A stretch of 64,000 nucleotides of DNA from Bacillus rubiinfantis (GTDB lineage: Bacteria > Bacillota > Bacilli > Bacillales > Cytobacillaceae): positions 62,001-126,000 of the forward strand of contig CCFE01000023.1 of the NCBI GenBank assembly GCA_000752035.1, in the 5' to 3' direction. Position 1 is the first letter of the stretch; the number at the start of each line of letters is the position of its first letter. The position numbers were made by a program, and so were the translations under genes. Positions 50,144 through 59,226 of this stretch are shown here, piece by piece. The notes under the pieces are model-generated. The model was not told where the DNA came from. It worked only from the letters and a program-made list of their open reading frames with translations, and did not search any database.

Positions 50144-50169
50144 CAAACTTACTAGAATCTAAATATTTT

Positions 50170-50199
50170 ACTTTTTTACTTTTTTACTTTTTTACTTTT
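50170..50199. repeat. 8-bp tandem repeat at the PilZ gene stop
   Basis: ACTTTTTT is repeated three times plus a partial fourth copy (50170-50199). The stop codon of the PilZ gene lies inside the array. Confidence 0.8.
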
Positions 50200-50789
50200 C
50201 TCAGTTGCCTTTGTTTTTGAAAACAGAATTGGATAAGCTTTGATTCATCCTTTCGGTCAAGTACCGTAAACTGCATGGCAACTTGCTTTTGAACTTTATT
50301 CAACAAACCAATTCGTTTGATTTCACCCTTAAAAGAAATTGGATCCGAGTTATGAATATAAATCTTCCCTGCAACTTCATCACCGATATTAAACGGCAGT
50401 TCTAATGTGCAAGAAAACAGCATTCCACCGGCACTTATATTAATCGTATGTAACTCCAGCTCGTGGATTTCTATCCGCAAATTGGTTTCAACACGAAAAT
50501 TTTCACGCAATTGAATTTTGATAATTTCAGCTTCTTGTGGCTTAGGGATACAGAATAATGGAATCTTATCGTGCTTTTTCCCTATTATCCTAGAGTTAAA
50601 TTGATATTTATTTCCCTCTGAGATAAATGTAATCTTTATTTTTGTTCCAATGAAAAAATTTCCGATTGTATTCTCATCCATCGGATGACTTATATCCATT
50701 TCATTTACTCCAATGTCTGCAATAATTGAATGACTCTTCACACCACTCTCCAATTCAATTGTAATATTTTGATTTATTTTTGGATACAC
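50184..50789 (-). CDS. YcgR/YpfA-type PilZ protein (flagellar brake-like)
   Basis: A 201-residue protein with an N-terminal YcgR-like beta domain (about 1-90) and a C-terminal PilZ domain with the c-di-GMP motifs RxxxR (RENFR, near residue 95) and N-x-S-x-x-G (NISAGG, near residue 116). This two-domain form is that of YpfA/DgrA of B. subtilis, which slows the flagellar motor when c-di-GMP is high. Here it is the fifth gene of the flgM operon, 16 bp after flgL, so its expression should rise with late flagellar genes. The start is a GTG after GAGAAGG. The C-terminal Lys-rich end is encoded in a short tandem repeat. Confidence 0.86.
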   Translation of the reverse strand: MYPKINQNITIELESGVKSHSIIADIGVNEMDISHPMDENTIGNFFIGTKIKITFISEGNKYQFNSRIIGKKHDKIPLFCIPKPQEAEIIKIQLRENFRVETNLRIEIHELELHTINISAGGMLFSCTLELPFNIGDEVAGKIYIHNSDPISFKGEIKRIGLLNKVQKQVAMQFTVLDRKDESKLIQFCFQKQRQLRKVKK

Positions 50790-50805
50790 GCTTACACCTT
50801 CTCTG

Positions 50806-51708
50806 TTAGCTCAAAAAGTCAACCAGGGATGATTGAATGATTCTTGCTCCAGCCGATAATGCGGCCCGTTGAACGTTTTCTTGTGATTTCAAATCAATAA
50901 TAACCTTTGATAAATCAGCATCCTCTGTTTCAGATAATAAACTAGTCGCGGATACTTCTAGGTCATCAATCCGTGTCTGGCTTAATTCCATTCGATTCAT
51001 CCTTGCCCCTAATTCAGCTCGTTCCTTCAGTATATTATCCAATTGAGCATCCAATTTACTCAAATGATCATCTTGAGATTGCGATGGGTCTCTTAAATCT
51101 TTCGTAATATTTGTCAGTACATCAAAAATACTGCCTATTTCTTCAGAGGCGAAGATATTTTTCCCATTCACGTTTATCTGGACGTTATTTGTTTGTCCGA
51201 CTTGTACTTGGATAGCTTCTGAATTCTGATTGATAAATTTTTTCTCTTGGTCATTCGGATCAAGGCGATAGGGTGCATTTTTTGTATCTGTACCAGCAAA
51301 CAAATATTTACCTGCCATTTGTGTATTGGCAATTTCACCTAAATGCTCTTTCAATTGGTCAATTTCTGAGGCAATTGCTTCAAGGGAACTGTCATCATTC
51401 GTTCCATTTAAGCCCTCAACAGTCAACTCACGAACACGATGAATCACGCTTGTCACTTCATCAAGGGCATCGTCTGTCGCAGTCATCCAAGATAATCCAT
51501 CATCAGCATTTTTTTTAAACTGATTAATTTCACTTAACGTTGAACGGTAAAACATACCACGCACAGCTGTAACAGGATCATCAGAGGGTTTTGAAATCTT
51601 CTTTCCGGACGAAAATTGATCTTGGTATTTTTCCATCGCTTTGTTGCTGCGGTTCAGGTTAAAAAGAAAATTTTGATTTAGCATTGATTGTGTTACGCGA
51701 TTACTCAT
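50806..51708 (-). CDS. flgL: Flagellar hook-filament junction protein FlgL (HAP3)
   Basis: A 300-residue flagellin-like protein with the N-terminal helix MSNRVTQSMLNQNFLFNLNR and SSGKKISKPSDDPV, and the C-terminal helix ERAELGARMNRMELSQTRID and LSKVIIDLKSQENVQRAALS. It forms the junction between FlgK and the filament. GTAGGTGGAAAC precedes the start. Confidence 0.95.
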   Translation of the reverse strand: MSNRVTQSMLNQNFLFNLNRSNKAMEKYQDQFSSGKKISKPSDDPVTAVRGMFYRSTLSEINQFKKNADDGLSWMTATDDALDEVTSVIHRVRELTVEGLNGTNDDSSLEAIASEIDQLKEHLGEIANTQMAGKYLFAGTDTKNAPYRLDPNDQEKKFINQNSEAIQVQVGQTNNVQINVNGKNIFASEEIGSIFDVLTNITKDLRDPSQSQDDHLSKLDAQLDNILKERAELGARMNRMELSQTRIDDLEVSATSLLSETEDADLSKVIIDLKSQENVQRAALSAGARIIQSSLVDFLS

Positions 51709-51716
51709 GTTTCCAC

Positions 51717-53207
51717 CTACAATCCTACCCGGCCCATGCCGTTGATTACTTTATCTAAACATTGATCCAACGTCGTGACAATCCGTGCTGCTGCATTATA
51801 AGCCTGCTGAAATTTAATCATATTAGCCATTTCTTCGTCGAGAGAAACGCCAGAAATCGATTGCCTGCGATTATCAACCTGTTGGATTATCACTTCAGAA
51901 TTTTCTTGCATCCGTTCGGCTTCTTGAGAATCTATTCCTAATTGTCCAATCATATTGCTATAGAAATCATTTAACGTGGATGTCGTACCATTAATGGTGA
52001 CAGTTCCTTTTGCTTGTAAATCAGCAATATTTTGGGCATTCTGTCCGTTTCCGGATGACGTTCCGCCGCTCGTTCCCTCTTTGGCAGCAGCAGCAATCAT
52101 ATCAAGTGAGCCCATAATCTCAGTACTGACCGCCATATCTTTTGCAGTTGTTCCTGTAAAAAAGGGAATATCTTCAGCAGAAACCATTTCAATCGTCCCG
52201 GCATTATTTTTCATATAATAGCCTTGTGAATGAGTATTATTTACCTCATCCATAAACGCCTTTGCTAATGCATCTAGCTTTTGCTTCATATCCGGAATCG
52301 TTCCAGTTACTTTAAGCCCGTCACTTGTTAATGTCTGAATTCCGAAAGACTCCATTCGACCCAATAACTCTCCAGATTGGAGAGCTTGTATCTCAACAGA
52401 TTGATTATTAATTTTAATATCAGTCACGCAATCTGAACCATTATCAGTCCCGAATAATACTTCCAGTTCATTTCCTTGTTTACCTTTTACTAAATCTTGT
52501 CCAGCAACGGTAATATCGATCATTCCGTTCGAACTATTAGTGACAGTAATTGGAATAATCTTTGATAATTGATCCAGCAGCAAATCGCGCTGATCATACA
52601 AATCATTTGGTTCATAATTATTGGCTACAAGACGGGAAATTTGATCATTGAGGCCAGAAATTTGTGTCGCGATGGAATTTACTTCATTTTGTTTTGTATT
52701 GATGGCCAGCTTTAAATCAGTTTGCATTTGTTCAAGCGAGTTAGACATATAGTTAAATGTCTCAGCTACAGCAATCCCTTTCTGCCTGACAACAGAACGG
52801 CTGGCAGCACTATCTGGATCTTTCGCAAGTTCTTCCCAGCCGGCAAAGAATTCATTCATCACATAAGCCAAACCATTATCAGATGGTTCGTTCATTAACT
52901 CTTCAATTTTACCAAGAGTATCACTTTTGGCTTCCCAATAGCCGACATTTTTATTTTCTGTACGATATTGTACATCTAAATAATTTTCGCGCAGTCGTTC
53001 AATCTTGTTCACATCTACTCCGGTCCCTAATTGATAGGACGACATCCCTGGAATAGAGATAGGATTCGTAGCCTGCATATTGGCACGCTGTCGTGTATAT
53101 CCTACCGTATTTGCATTTGCAATATTATGACCGGTGGTTGAAAGAGCTGCCTGTTGTGCATATAATGCCCTTTTCCCCACTTCCAGCCCATGAAAAGTTG
53201 ACGTCAT
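51717..53207 (-). CDS. flgK: Flagellar hook-associated protein FlgK (HAP1)
   Basis: A 496-residue protein with the hook/rod signature LEVGKRALYAQQAALSTTGHNIANANTVGYTR (in parts, residues 6-37) and the C-terminal SGVSLDEEMANMIKFQQAYNAAARIVTTLD. It caps the hook before filament growth. GCAGGGATAG precedes the ATG. Confidence 0.96.
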   Translation of the reverse strand: MTSTFHGLEVGKRALYAQQAALSTTGHNIANANTVGYTRQRANMQATNPISIPGMSSYQLGTGVDVNKIERLRENYLDVQYRTENKNVGYWEAKSDTLGKIEELMNEPSDNGLAYVMNEFFAGWEELAKDPDSAASRSVVRQKGIAVAETFNYMSNSLEQMQTDLKLAINTKQNEVNSIATQISGLNDQISRLVANNYEPNDLYDQRDLLLDQLSKIIPITVTNSSNGMIDITVAGQDLVKGKQGNELEVLFGTDNGSDCVTDIKINNQSVEIQALQSGELLGRMESFGIQTLTSDGLKVTGTIPDMKQKLDALAKAFMDEVNNTHSQGYYMKNNAGTIEMVSAEDIPFFTGTTAKDMAVSTEIMGSLDMIAAAAKEGTSGGTSSGNGQNAQNIADLQAKGTVTINGTTSTLNDFYSNMIGQLGIDSQEAERMQENSEVIIQQVDNRRQSISGVSLDEEMANMIKFQQAYNAAARIVTTLDQCLDKVINGMGRVGL

Positions 53208-53231
53208 ACTATCCCTGCTTTACCATCATTT

Positions 53232-53717
53232 TTAAATTTTTGCATCAAGAAGATTTGCATACCGTTTCGCTGCCTTCGGACCGTACCCAATGGCAGGTTC
53301 GTTTTGAACAAACAGCCCGAGCGAGTACTGTACATAAGAAAGGGATGCTTGTATCAGTTGCTGGTTCGTTTCATTCAACTCAGCGATTTCTTGAACAAGA
53401 GAACGCAGCTGGTCAGCAATCTTTTCCAGCTTCGTTTTTGCAGCTGTATCATCAAGATTGTTCAGCAATTGTTCAAGTGTATAAGAATCACCAGCATGTA
53501 AAGTATTCCGCAGCAAAGCCTGTACTTCTGTTTGTCTTTGTTCTTCAAGCTGCTCAATTTGCGCCGTATATTTTAATTCAAGCGGAAGCAAACGTTGCAG
53601 ACCAGCAATATCGCCTTTCAATAAAGTTTTCCGTTTCGCTTTTGTTACATCAAGCATTTGCAGATGAGCGGCAACCATGGCCTCCAATGTTTGCATTACT
53701 TTCGTTATAGCTTCCAT
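53232..53717 (-). CDS. flgN: FlgN family export chaperone
   Basis: A 161-residue all-helical protein whose layout and C-terminal INETNQQ-like ELNETNQQLIQASLSYVQYS match FlgN, the chaperone of FlgK and FlgL encoded just after it. The ATG at 53717 is spaced properly from AGGTG; earlier GTG and ATG codons lie in that site. It overlaps nothing but follows flgM by 9 bp. Confidence 0.86.
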   Translation of the reverse strand: MEAITKVMQTLEAMVAAHLQMLDVTKAKRKTLLKGDIAGLQRLLPLELKYTAQIEQLEEQRQTEVQALLRNTLHAGDSYTLEQLLNNLDDTAAKTKLEKIADQLRSLVQEIAELNETNQQLIQASLSYVQYSLGLFVQNEPAIGYGPKAAKRYANLLDAKI

Positions 53718-53726
53718 TGCCATCAC

Positions 53727-54008
53727 CTATTTGGTACTGCCTTTCCAAAATTCCAGCATTTTATCGGCAACCTTACTACTGTCGACTTGATAGGTTCCTG
53801 CGGCGATTTGCTGTTTTAATTCTTGAACCCGCTGCTGACGCCCAGTTTGTTCGGACATCATGGCCTGTGAAATTTCCCTACCACGTGCAGAAATTTCTAT
53901 ATTTGCGGAAGACGAAGTTTTTTTCGTTGTATTTGTTGTGATATGGTTTGTGCGATTTTGTTGTTTTTGATAGGCATACAACCCATAATTACTATCTTGG
54001 ATTCGCAT
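53727..54008 (-). CDS. flgM: Anti-sigma-D factor FlgM
   Basis: A 93-residue protein. The C-terminal half has the FlgM pattern REISQAMMSEQTGRQQRVQE, LKQQIAAGTYQVDSSKVADKM, while the N-terminus is polar and disordered-looking. FlgM holds SigD until the hook is complete and FlgM is secreted. The second of two adjacent ATGs (54008) is better spaced from GGGGGG. It is itself under a perfect sigma-D promoter, giving negative feedback. Confidence 0.92.
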   Translation of the reverse strand: MRIQDSNYGLYAYQKQQNRTNHITTNTTKKTSSSANIEISARGREISQAMMSEQTGRQQRVQELKQQIAAGTYQVDSSKVADKMLEFWKGSTK

Positions 54009-54037
54009 CATAGTCCCCCCTATTACTCTTATTATTG

Positions 54038-54064
54038 TTATCGGCGTCTTTCGCTAAAAGTTTA
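54038..54064 (-). promoter_or_regulatory. Sigma-D promoter of the flgM operon
   Basis: TAAA (54061-54064), 15 bp, GCCGATAA (54038-54045) on the minus strand, a consensus sigma-D promoter 30 bp ahead of flgM. Confidence 0.93.
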
Positions 54065-54174
54065 ATGCTGAATGAAAAACTTTATTTTCTTGCCATCGTT
54101 CTAGTTATTAGTCATTTTATTTTATCAAAATTTCGCTCGCATTTCATTAGAAATTAGACCAAAAAGGATCGAAT

Positions 54175-54208
54175 CAAAAAAAGATAGAGAATGACTCCTC
54201 TATCTTTT
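54175..54208 (-). terminator. Terminator of chemoreceptor gene 1
   Basis: AAAAGATAGAG pairs with CTCTATCTTTT (54179-54189 and 54198-54208) and continues into a T-run on the minus strand, 6 bp from the stop codon. Confidence 0.85.
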
Positions 54209-54214
54209 GGCAAA

Positions 54215-56230
54215 TTATTTGATTTTGAACTTATTAATCTCTTCATCGAGTTGTTGTGATAAGTCTTTTAAGTTGTTGGCACTTTGTGCAAAGGTGCTCA
54301 TTGTTACCGTAATCTCTTCTGTTGAAGCAGATACTTGTTCAGTCGAAGCAGCTGTTTGCTCGGAAACGGCTGTGACACTGTCCATTTCACGGTTAACCCG
54401 TTCTTTATTTGTCTGACTTTCTGCAACGGAAAGTTCAACAGCTTCAACCTTTTGGGCCAAGTCATTTATAGAAGTAAGAATTTCGTTAAAAATAGCCTTC
54501 GTTTCTTTTACTGCTTCATCTTGTTCGGTTACCGCCTGATTTGTCCTATCCATCGCTTCTACTGCATTGCGCACAACCGATTTAATATTACTTACAATTT
54601 GCTTAATATGGTCTGCTGATGCCTTCGATTGTTCTGCTAATTTTCGGACTTCGTTGGCAACGACGGCGAAGCCTCTGCCATGTTCTCCTGCTCGCGCCGA
54701 TTCAATTGAAGCATTTAAGGAAAGCAAATTGGTTTGATCGGTTATCTTAGTAATGGCTTCAATAATCGTATTAATCTCCTCCATCCGGGTATCAACCTCA
54801 TGGATGATCGAAGCAACTTCCGTTGTTGACGTTTTTGTTAGCGAGGTTTTATCAGTTAGGAAGACGACCTTATCTAGCCCTTCACCGCTTAATTCCATTG
54901 AACGTTTGGATACTTTGTTCATGTTTTCCGTTGCAAGTGAGATTTCATCTAATTGTTTGGACAATTCCTTCATCTGTTCGTAACCGGTTGCGACATTTTT
55001 CGCTTGCAATCCCGAACCTTGTGCAATTTCACCGATGGCCAGCGTAACTTCAGAAAGAGCTGCATTTGTCTCAGTAGTAATCACAGAAAGATGTGCGGAG
55101 GTATCCATTACCGTTTTTGACGTTTCACTGATTTTTCGTAGTGCACTTGAGAATTGTTCCATCGTATCATTAAAGCTATGCTCCAAATCTTTAAATTCAT
55201 CTTTTGTTTTAATCGCCACACGTTGGGTGAAATCACCATTTGATGCGGTTTCTAATGCCTTTTTCACCGTTTGAATATTATTTGAAATGATTCTACTTAA
55301 AAAGTAAGCGCATGTTGCTGAAGTCAGACCAAAAATAATAACGAGGAGCCAGCTGATTTTTCCGATCGTGTCAGCCCCTTTGATTAACTCTGAATTGTCC
55401 TGTGTTGAAATAAACTTCCAACCGGTTTTTTCATTGGTCGTGTAGGAAGAGGATAACATTTTATTGTTTAATCTGTACTCACTAGTCCCCTGCTTGTGGG
55501 CCTTCATGTCTTTCCAGAACGGAAGTTGCTTTTCAGGAGTTAGCTGCTTACTATTCATATTAGGATGATAAATATAGTCTCCATCAGAATCAATGATACT
55601 AATGAAACCTTTTTCACCGACCGTAATTGACTTCATTGATTTAGAAAATTGCCCCATATCTAAGTCAATTGCGGCAACACCGATAATATTTCCTGAATGA
55701 TCCTTCACAGCTTGAGTAATGGACAGCACCATTTGTCCTGTTCCTTCATCTGCATAAGGTTTACTGTAATACACATCACCATTTTTTTCGATTGCACCTT
55801 TGTACCAATCTTGCGCTGTCGGGTCATAGTTATCGGGGAGTGGATCATTGGGAGCACTTAACATATCTTTTTTCGCCGAACCAAAATAAACGTAGGCATA
55901 TTCCTCGTTGCTCGCGAGGATTTCTTCTAATTCTTTATAGCCAATTTTAGCGTTTGTTTTATCTTGATTAAAATCAACAAACTCTTTACTATGTACGATT
56001 TGTGAGAGCTGATGCTCAACACCTTCTAATTTATGCGTCAGGCTAGTACTGACCTGTGCTGTTAACTGTAAATTATTTCTAGATAATTGTTCCTTCATGA
56101 CATTCTTTGTAAACGTATTGGAGATTAAGGCAATTAAGATAATTGGAATAATGGCAACCACGGTCATCGCCATAATCAGTTTCGTTTTCGTGCTTCTCCA
56201 TTTAATCTGGATTTTTTTTCGTTCGCCCAT
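54215..56230 (-). CDS. Methyl-accepting chemotaxis protein 1 (dCache)
   Basis: A 671-residue chemoreceptor: a cytoplasmic basic start, TM1 (LIMAMTVVAIIPIILIALIS), an extracellular dCache sensor (about 45-290; YVYFGSAKKDMLSAPNDPLP, IGVAAIDLDMGQFSKSM), TM2, HAMP, and the signalling domain with the invariant tip IESARAGEHGRGFAVVANEVRKLAEQS. No NWETF-type pentapeptide at the C-terminus. The ATG at 56230 follows GGAGGGT; a TTG at 56245 precedes that site. The ligand is unknown. It is a close paralog of the next gene upstream. Confidence 0.93.
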   Translation of the reverse strand: MGERKKIQIKWRSTKTKLIMAMTVVAIIPIILIALISNTFTKNVMKEQLSRNNLQLTAQVSTSLTHKLEGVEHQLSQIVHSKEFVDFNQDKTNAKIGYKELEEILASNEEYAYVYFGSAKKDMLSAPNDPLPDNYDPTAQDWYKGAIEKNGDVYYSKPYADEGTGQMVLSITQAVKDHSGNIIGVAAIDLDMGQFSKSMKSITVGEKGFISIIDSDGDYIYHPNMNSKQLTPEKQLPFWKDMKAHKQGTSEYRLNNKMLSSSYTTNEKTGWKFISTQDNSELIKGADTIGKISWLLVIIFGLTSATCAYFLSRIISNNIQTVKKALETASNGDFTQRVAIKTKDEFKDLEHSFNDTMEQFSSALRKISETSKTVMDTSAHLSVITTETNAALSEVTLAIGEIAQGSGLQAKNVATGYEQMKELSKQLDEISLATENMNKVSKRSMELSGEGLDKVVFLTDKTSLTKTSTTEVASIIHEVDTRMEEINTIIEAITKITDQTNLLSLNASIESARAGEHGRGFAVVANEVRKLAEQSKASADHIKQIVSNIKSVVRNAVEAMDRTNQAVTEQDEAVKETKAIFNEILTSINDLAQKVEAVELSVAESQTNKERVNREMDSVTAVSEQTAASTEQVSASTEEITVTMSTFAQSANNLKDLSQQLDEEINKFKIK

Positions 56231-56358
56231 TTTGCAACCCTCCAAGATTGTAAATTTAGGATACCCTAACCTACTACTATTTTACCAATTTACCAATCAA
56301 ACTGTTAAGATTGCATTTGAATTTTTTTGATAAATTTTGTTTTGTTTCTAATTTGTGA

Positions 56359-56393
56359 CAAAAAAATAAGATAGCGAGCAACACCCGCTATCC
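56359..56393 (-). terminator. Terminator of chemoreceptor gene 2
   Basis: GATAGCG (56370-56376) pairs with CGCTATC (56386-56392), with TTATTTTTTTG after it on the minus strand. Confidence 0.88.
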
Positions 56394-56401
56394 TTTATCA
56401 T

Positions 56402-58417
56402 TTATTCGATTTTAAATTTCTTAATCTCTTGGTCAAGCTGCTGTGAAAGATCTTTTAAACCATTTGCATGTTGGGCAAAGCTGCTCATCGTTACAGAAAT
56501 TTCCTCTGTGGATGCAGACACTTCTTCTGATGATGCGGCTGTCTGTTCAGATACAGCAGTAATACTATCCATTTCGCGGTTGACCTGTTCTTTATTCGTT
56601 TGACTGTCCTGAACGGAAACTTCGACATCTTGGACTTTCTGGGCAAGGTCGCGAACAGATGCAAGAATATCATTAAAAATTGCTTTCGTTTCGTTTACTG
56701 CTTCATCCTGTTCCGTTACAGCTTGATTGGTCCGCTCCATCGCTTGCACTGCATGACGAACAACCGACTTAATATTTTCGACGATTCGTTTAATTTCATC
56801 AGCGGATGCCTTCGACTGCTCAGCTAATTTCCGTACTTCGTTTGCGACAACCGCAAAGCCTCTCCCATGTTCTCCTGCTCTTGCTGATTCAATCGAAGCA
56901 TTTAACGAGAGAAGATTGGTTTGATCGGTAATTCTAGTAATCGCTTCAATAATCGTATTTATTTCCTCCATGCGGGCATCAACTTCATGGATAATTGCAG
57001 CGACCTCTGTTGTTGATGTTTTCGTTACGGTCGTTTTGTCGGTTAGGAAAACTACCTTTTCTAATCCTTCATTACTTAATTCCATCGAACGTTTGGAAAC
57101 AACATTCATATTTTCCGATGCAAGTGAAATTTCATCTAATTGCTGCGACAGTTCCTTCATTTGATTATAACCGACCTGGACATTTTTCGCCTGTAAACCG
57201 GCTCCTTGAGCAATTTCGCCGATGGCTAACGTTACTTCAGAAAGGGCAGCATTGGTCTCATTCGTGATGTTCGATAGATGTGCAGACGTATCCATAACGG
57301 TTTTTGATGTATCACTGATTTTTCTTAGCGACTCAGAAAATTGTTCCATCGTATAATTAAAGCTCAGTTCCAAATCCTTAAATTCATCATTTGTTTTGAT
57401 CGATACTCTTTCGGTAAAGTCACCTTTAGAAGCTACTTCCAGCGCATCCCTTACCCTTTGAATATTCCGAGCAATTCTCTTTCCGATGATATAAGCAGCG
57501 AGAGCAGATAAAATTCCAAAAATAGCCGTAAGGAGCCAGCCAATATTTCGAATTTGGATTGCTCCCTCCACTAATTCGGAGACATCAAGAGTAGAAACGA
57601 ATTTCCAACCTGTATTGCTATTAGTTGTAAATGAGGAGAATTTATCGACATTCTTCAGCGTGTATTCGCTGTTTCCTTGTTTCTCATTTTTCATATCCTG
57701 CCAAAGCGCTAAATTTTCAACTGTTTTTGCGGTATTGTTGTCAGAATTATCTTTGAAGATATAGGAACCATCGTTATCAATAATACTCATATAGCCATCT
57801 TTGCCAATCTTTATGGCACCGATTGCCTTGGAAAAATTGTCCATGTCTAAATCTATAGCCACGACCCCTACCAAATTGCCTGCTTTGTCTTTAACTGCTT
57901 GAGAAACCGTTAACACTTTTTTGCCGCTGCCAGCGTCTTCATATGGTTTACTGTAGAAAATCTCACCATCTTTTTTGACCGCCTCTTGAAACCACTCCCG
58001 TTGGGTTGGGTCATAATCTTCTGAGTACGTATTTGCCGGTGTGATTAGCATGTCTTTTTTGGTTGAAGCAAAATAGACGTATGCGTACTCTTTATTACTT
58101 GCCAAGGTTCCTTCTAGTAACTTCTTGCCATATGTTGCGTTATTCTTATTATTATAAAATTCGGTGAAATTGATATTTTGTGCTAATTGATAAAGCTGAT
58201 GAACAACACCATCTAATTTGTAACTAAGGCCAGTGCTAACTTGTTCCGTGATGGCAATGGTCGAACTAGCGACCTGCTCTTTCATGATTTTACTCGTGAA
58301 CGTGTTAGAAATTAGAGCAATGGATATTGTTGGAATAATCGCTACAGCTGTCATTCCGGCAATTAACTTTGTTTTTGTACTCTTCCATCTAAAACGTGAT
58401 TCCTTTATAACCCGCAT
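56402..58417 (-). CDS. Methyl-accepting chemotaxis protein 2 (dCache)
   Basis: A 671-residue chemoreceptor with the same layout as the neighbour: TM1 (LIAGMTAVAIIPTISIALIS), dCache (ASNKEYAYVYFASTKKDML, VVAIDLDMDNFSKAIGAI), TM2, HAMP and a signalling domain. From the HAMP onward the two proteins are nearly identical, including LASENMNVVSKRSMELS and the tip AGEHGRGFAVVANE. The sensors differ mainly in the membrane-distal part (SDNNTAKTVENLALW against SKQLTPEKQLPFW). GGAGGGGG precedes the ATG and a sigma-D promoter lies about 80 bp upstream. Confidence 0.94.
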   Translation of the reverse strand: MRVIKESRFRWKSTKTKLIAGMTAVAIIPTISIALISNTFTSKIMKEQVASSTIAITEQVSTGLSYKLDGVVHQLYQLAQNINFTEFYNNKNNATYGKKLLEGTLASNKEYAYVYFASTKKDMLITPANTYSEDYDPTQREWFQEAVKKDGEIFYSKPYEDAGSGKKVLTVSQAVKDKAGNLVGVVAIDLDMDNFSKAIGAIKIGKDGYMSIIDNDGSYIFKDNSDNNTAKTVENLALWQDMKNEKQGNSEYTLKNVDKFSSFTTNSNTGWKFVSTLDVSELVEGAIQIRNIGWLLTAIFGILSALAAYIIGKRIARNIQRVRDALEVASKGDFTERVSIKTNDEFKDLELSFNYTMEQFSESLRKISDTSKTVMDTSAHLSNITNETNAALSEVTLAIGEIAQGAGLQAKNVQVGYNQMKELSQQLDEISLASENMNVVSKRSMELSNEGLEKVVFLTDKTTVTKTSTTEVAAIIHEVDARMEEINTIIEAITRITDQTNLLSLNASIESARAGEHGRGFAVVANEVRKLAEQSKASADEIKRIVENIKSVVRHAVQAMERTNQAVTEQDEAVNETKAIFNDILASVRDLAQKVQDVEVSVQDSQTNKEQVNREMDSITAVSEQTAASSEEVSASTEEISVTMSSFAQHANGLKDLSQQLDQEIKKFKIE

Positions 58418-58497
58418 ATGGTTCCCCCTCCAAAGATAATATCAAAAAGCATCAAGCTAATGCTTCAATTTTGATTATATGATTATTATCGAAAAAG

Positions 58498-58524
58498 TTA
58501 TCGGAGGGTTTAGTCGATTTTTTA
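58498..58524 (-). promoter_or_regulatory. Sigma-D promoter of chemoreceptor gene 2
   Basis: TAAA (58521-58524), 15 bp, TCCGATAA (58498-58505) on the minus strand. Confidence 0.85.
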
Positions 58525-58572
58525 TAGTTTTTGTCGAAATATGCTGGTAATTGTAACCATTGTGGTTAGACG

Positions 58573-58619
58573 GCAAAAAAGCAAGTGGAGATAACTGAAC
58601 ACCATCTTCTCCACTTGCT
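58573..58619 (-). terminator. Terminator of flaG-yviE
   Basis: An 11-bp perfect stem GCAAGTGGAGA/TCTCCACTTGC (58581-58591 and 58608-58618) followed by TTTTTTG on the minus strand. Confidence 0.92.
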
Positions 58620-58623
58620 TTCT

Positions 58624-59199
58624 TTACATACTTTTATTTATATTGATCCCAACAAAATCAATATCTAAGGTTGGTTCCTGACGCAGATAGACTTCAACTT
58701 TACCTGGTTGGTAAGTATGTACCGGTTTATTTTGCTTAACATCGATTTCTGCTCCACCCTGCTTCCATTCAATATACTGCTCTGTCGGTGTGTAGTGAAT
58801 TTTTACCGACCCATAGCTAGGGATAAAGGCAATATTATAATCATCAGGCGGTGGATTCCCCTTATCTACAGCAATAGCAACGAAAGCATCGCTTTTATTT
58901 TCAATCGCCGCCATTTGGTTTCCTTCATCAACAATTTCACCAATCGCTTCTAATCCAGCCTGCTTAGCATAATCGGCCAATTCAGCACTCAATGTGGACA
59001 GACTTTTGAACCCAAGTTGATTCCATGCTTCTTCTTGGTCAATTTCAAGCTGAGATGGTTGGCGATTTATCGTCATCTGTACCGGAACTTGTTTAATTGA
59101 CACATCCGCAGGTGACTGCTGAATTTCCTGAACGGGCTGGGTTATTCGCAGTCCAATCTGTGCGTTCAGATGTTGTAAGCGTATTTGCGGAAGCTGCAT
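58624..59199 (-). CDS. yviE: YviE-like (DUF6470) protein
   Basis: A 191-residue protein starting MQLPQIRLQHLNAQIGLRIT, followed by QPVQEIQQSPADVSI, which matches my memory of B. subtilis YviE, encoded between flgL and fliW there. Function unknown. Here it follows flaG and is separated from flgL; fliW and csrA do not follow it. The ATG at 59199 is 8 nt after GGGTGG; a GTG at 59211 overlaps that site. No signal peptide or membrane segment. Confidence 0.82.
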   Translation of the reverse strand: MQLPQIRLQHLNAQIGLRITQPVQEIQQSPADVSIKQVPVQMTINRQPSQLEIDQEEAWNQLGFKSLSTLSAELADYAKQAGLEAIGEIVDEGNQMAAIENKSDAFVAIAVDKGNPPPDDYNIAFIPSYGSVKIHYTPTEQYIEWKQGGAEIDVKQNKPVHTYQPGKVEVYLRQEPTLDIDFVGININKSM

Positions 59200-59226
59200 T
59201 GCACGTACCACCCTTATCCATTCTTT

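Noticed and set aside
50170..50199. Frame-switching contingency repeat controlling the PilZ protein
   Set aside because: The stop codon is reached within the second copy, so a change from three to two copies leaves the protein unchanged.
53093..53710. 205-codon plus-strand frame over flgN
   Set aside because: It is antisense to flgN and flgK, which have clear homology, good ribosome sites and a sigma-D promoter.
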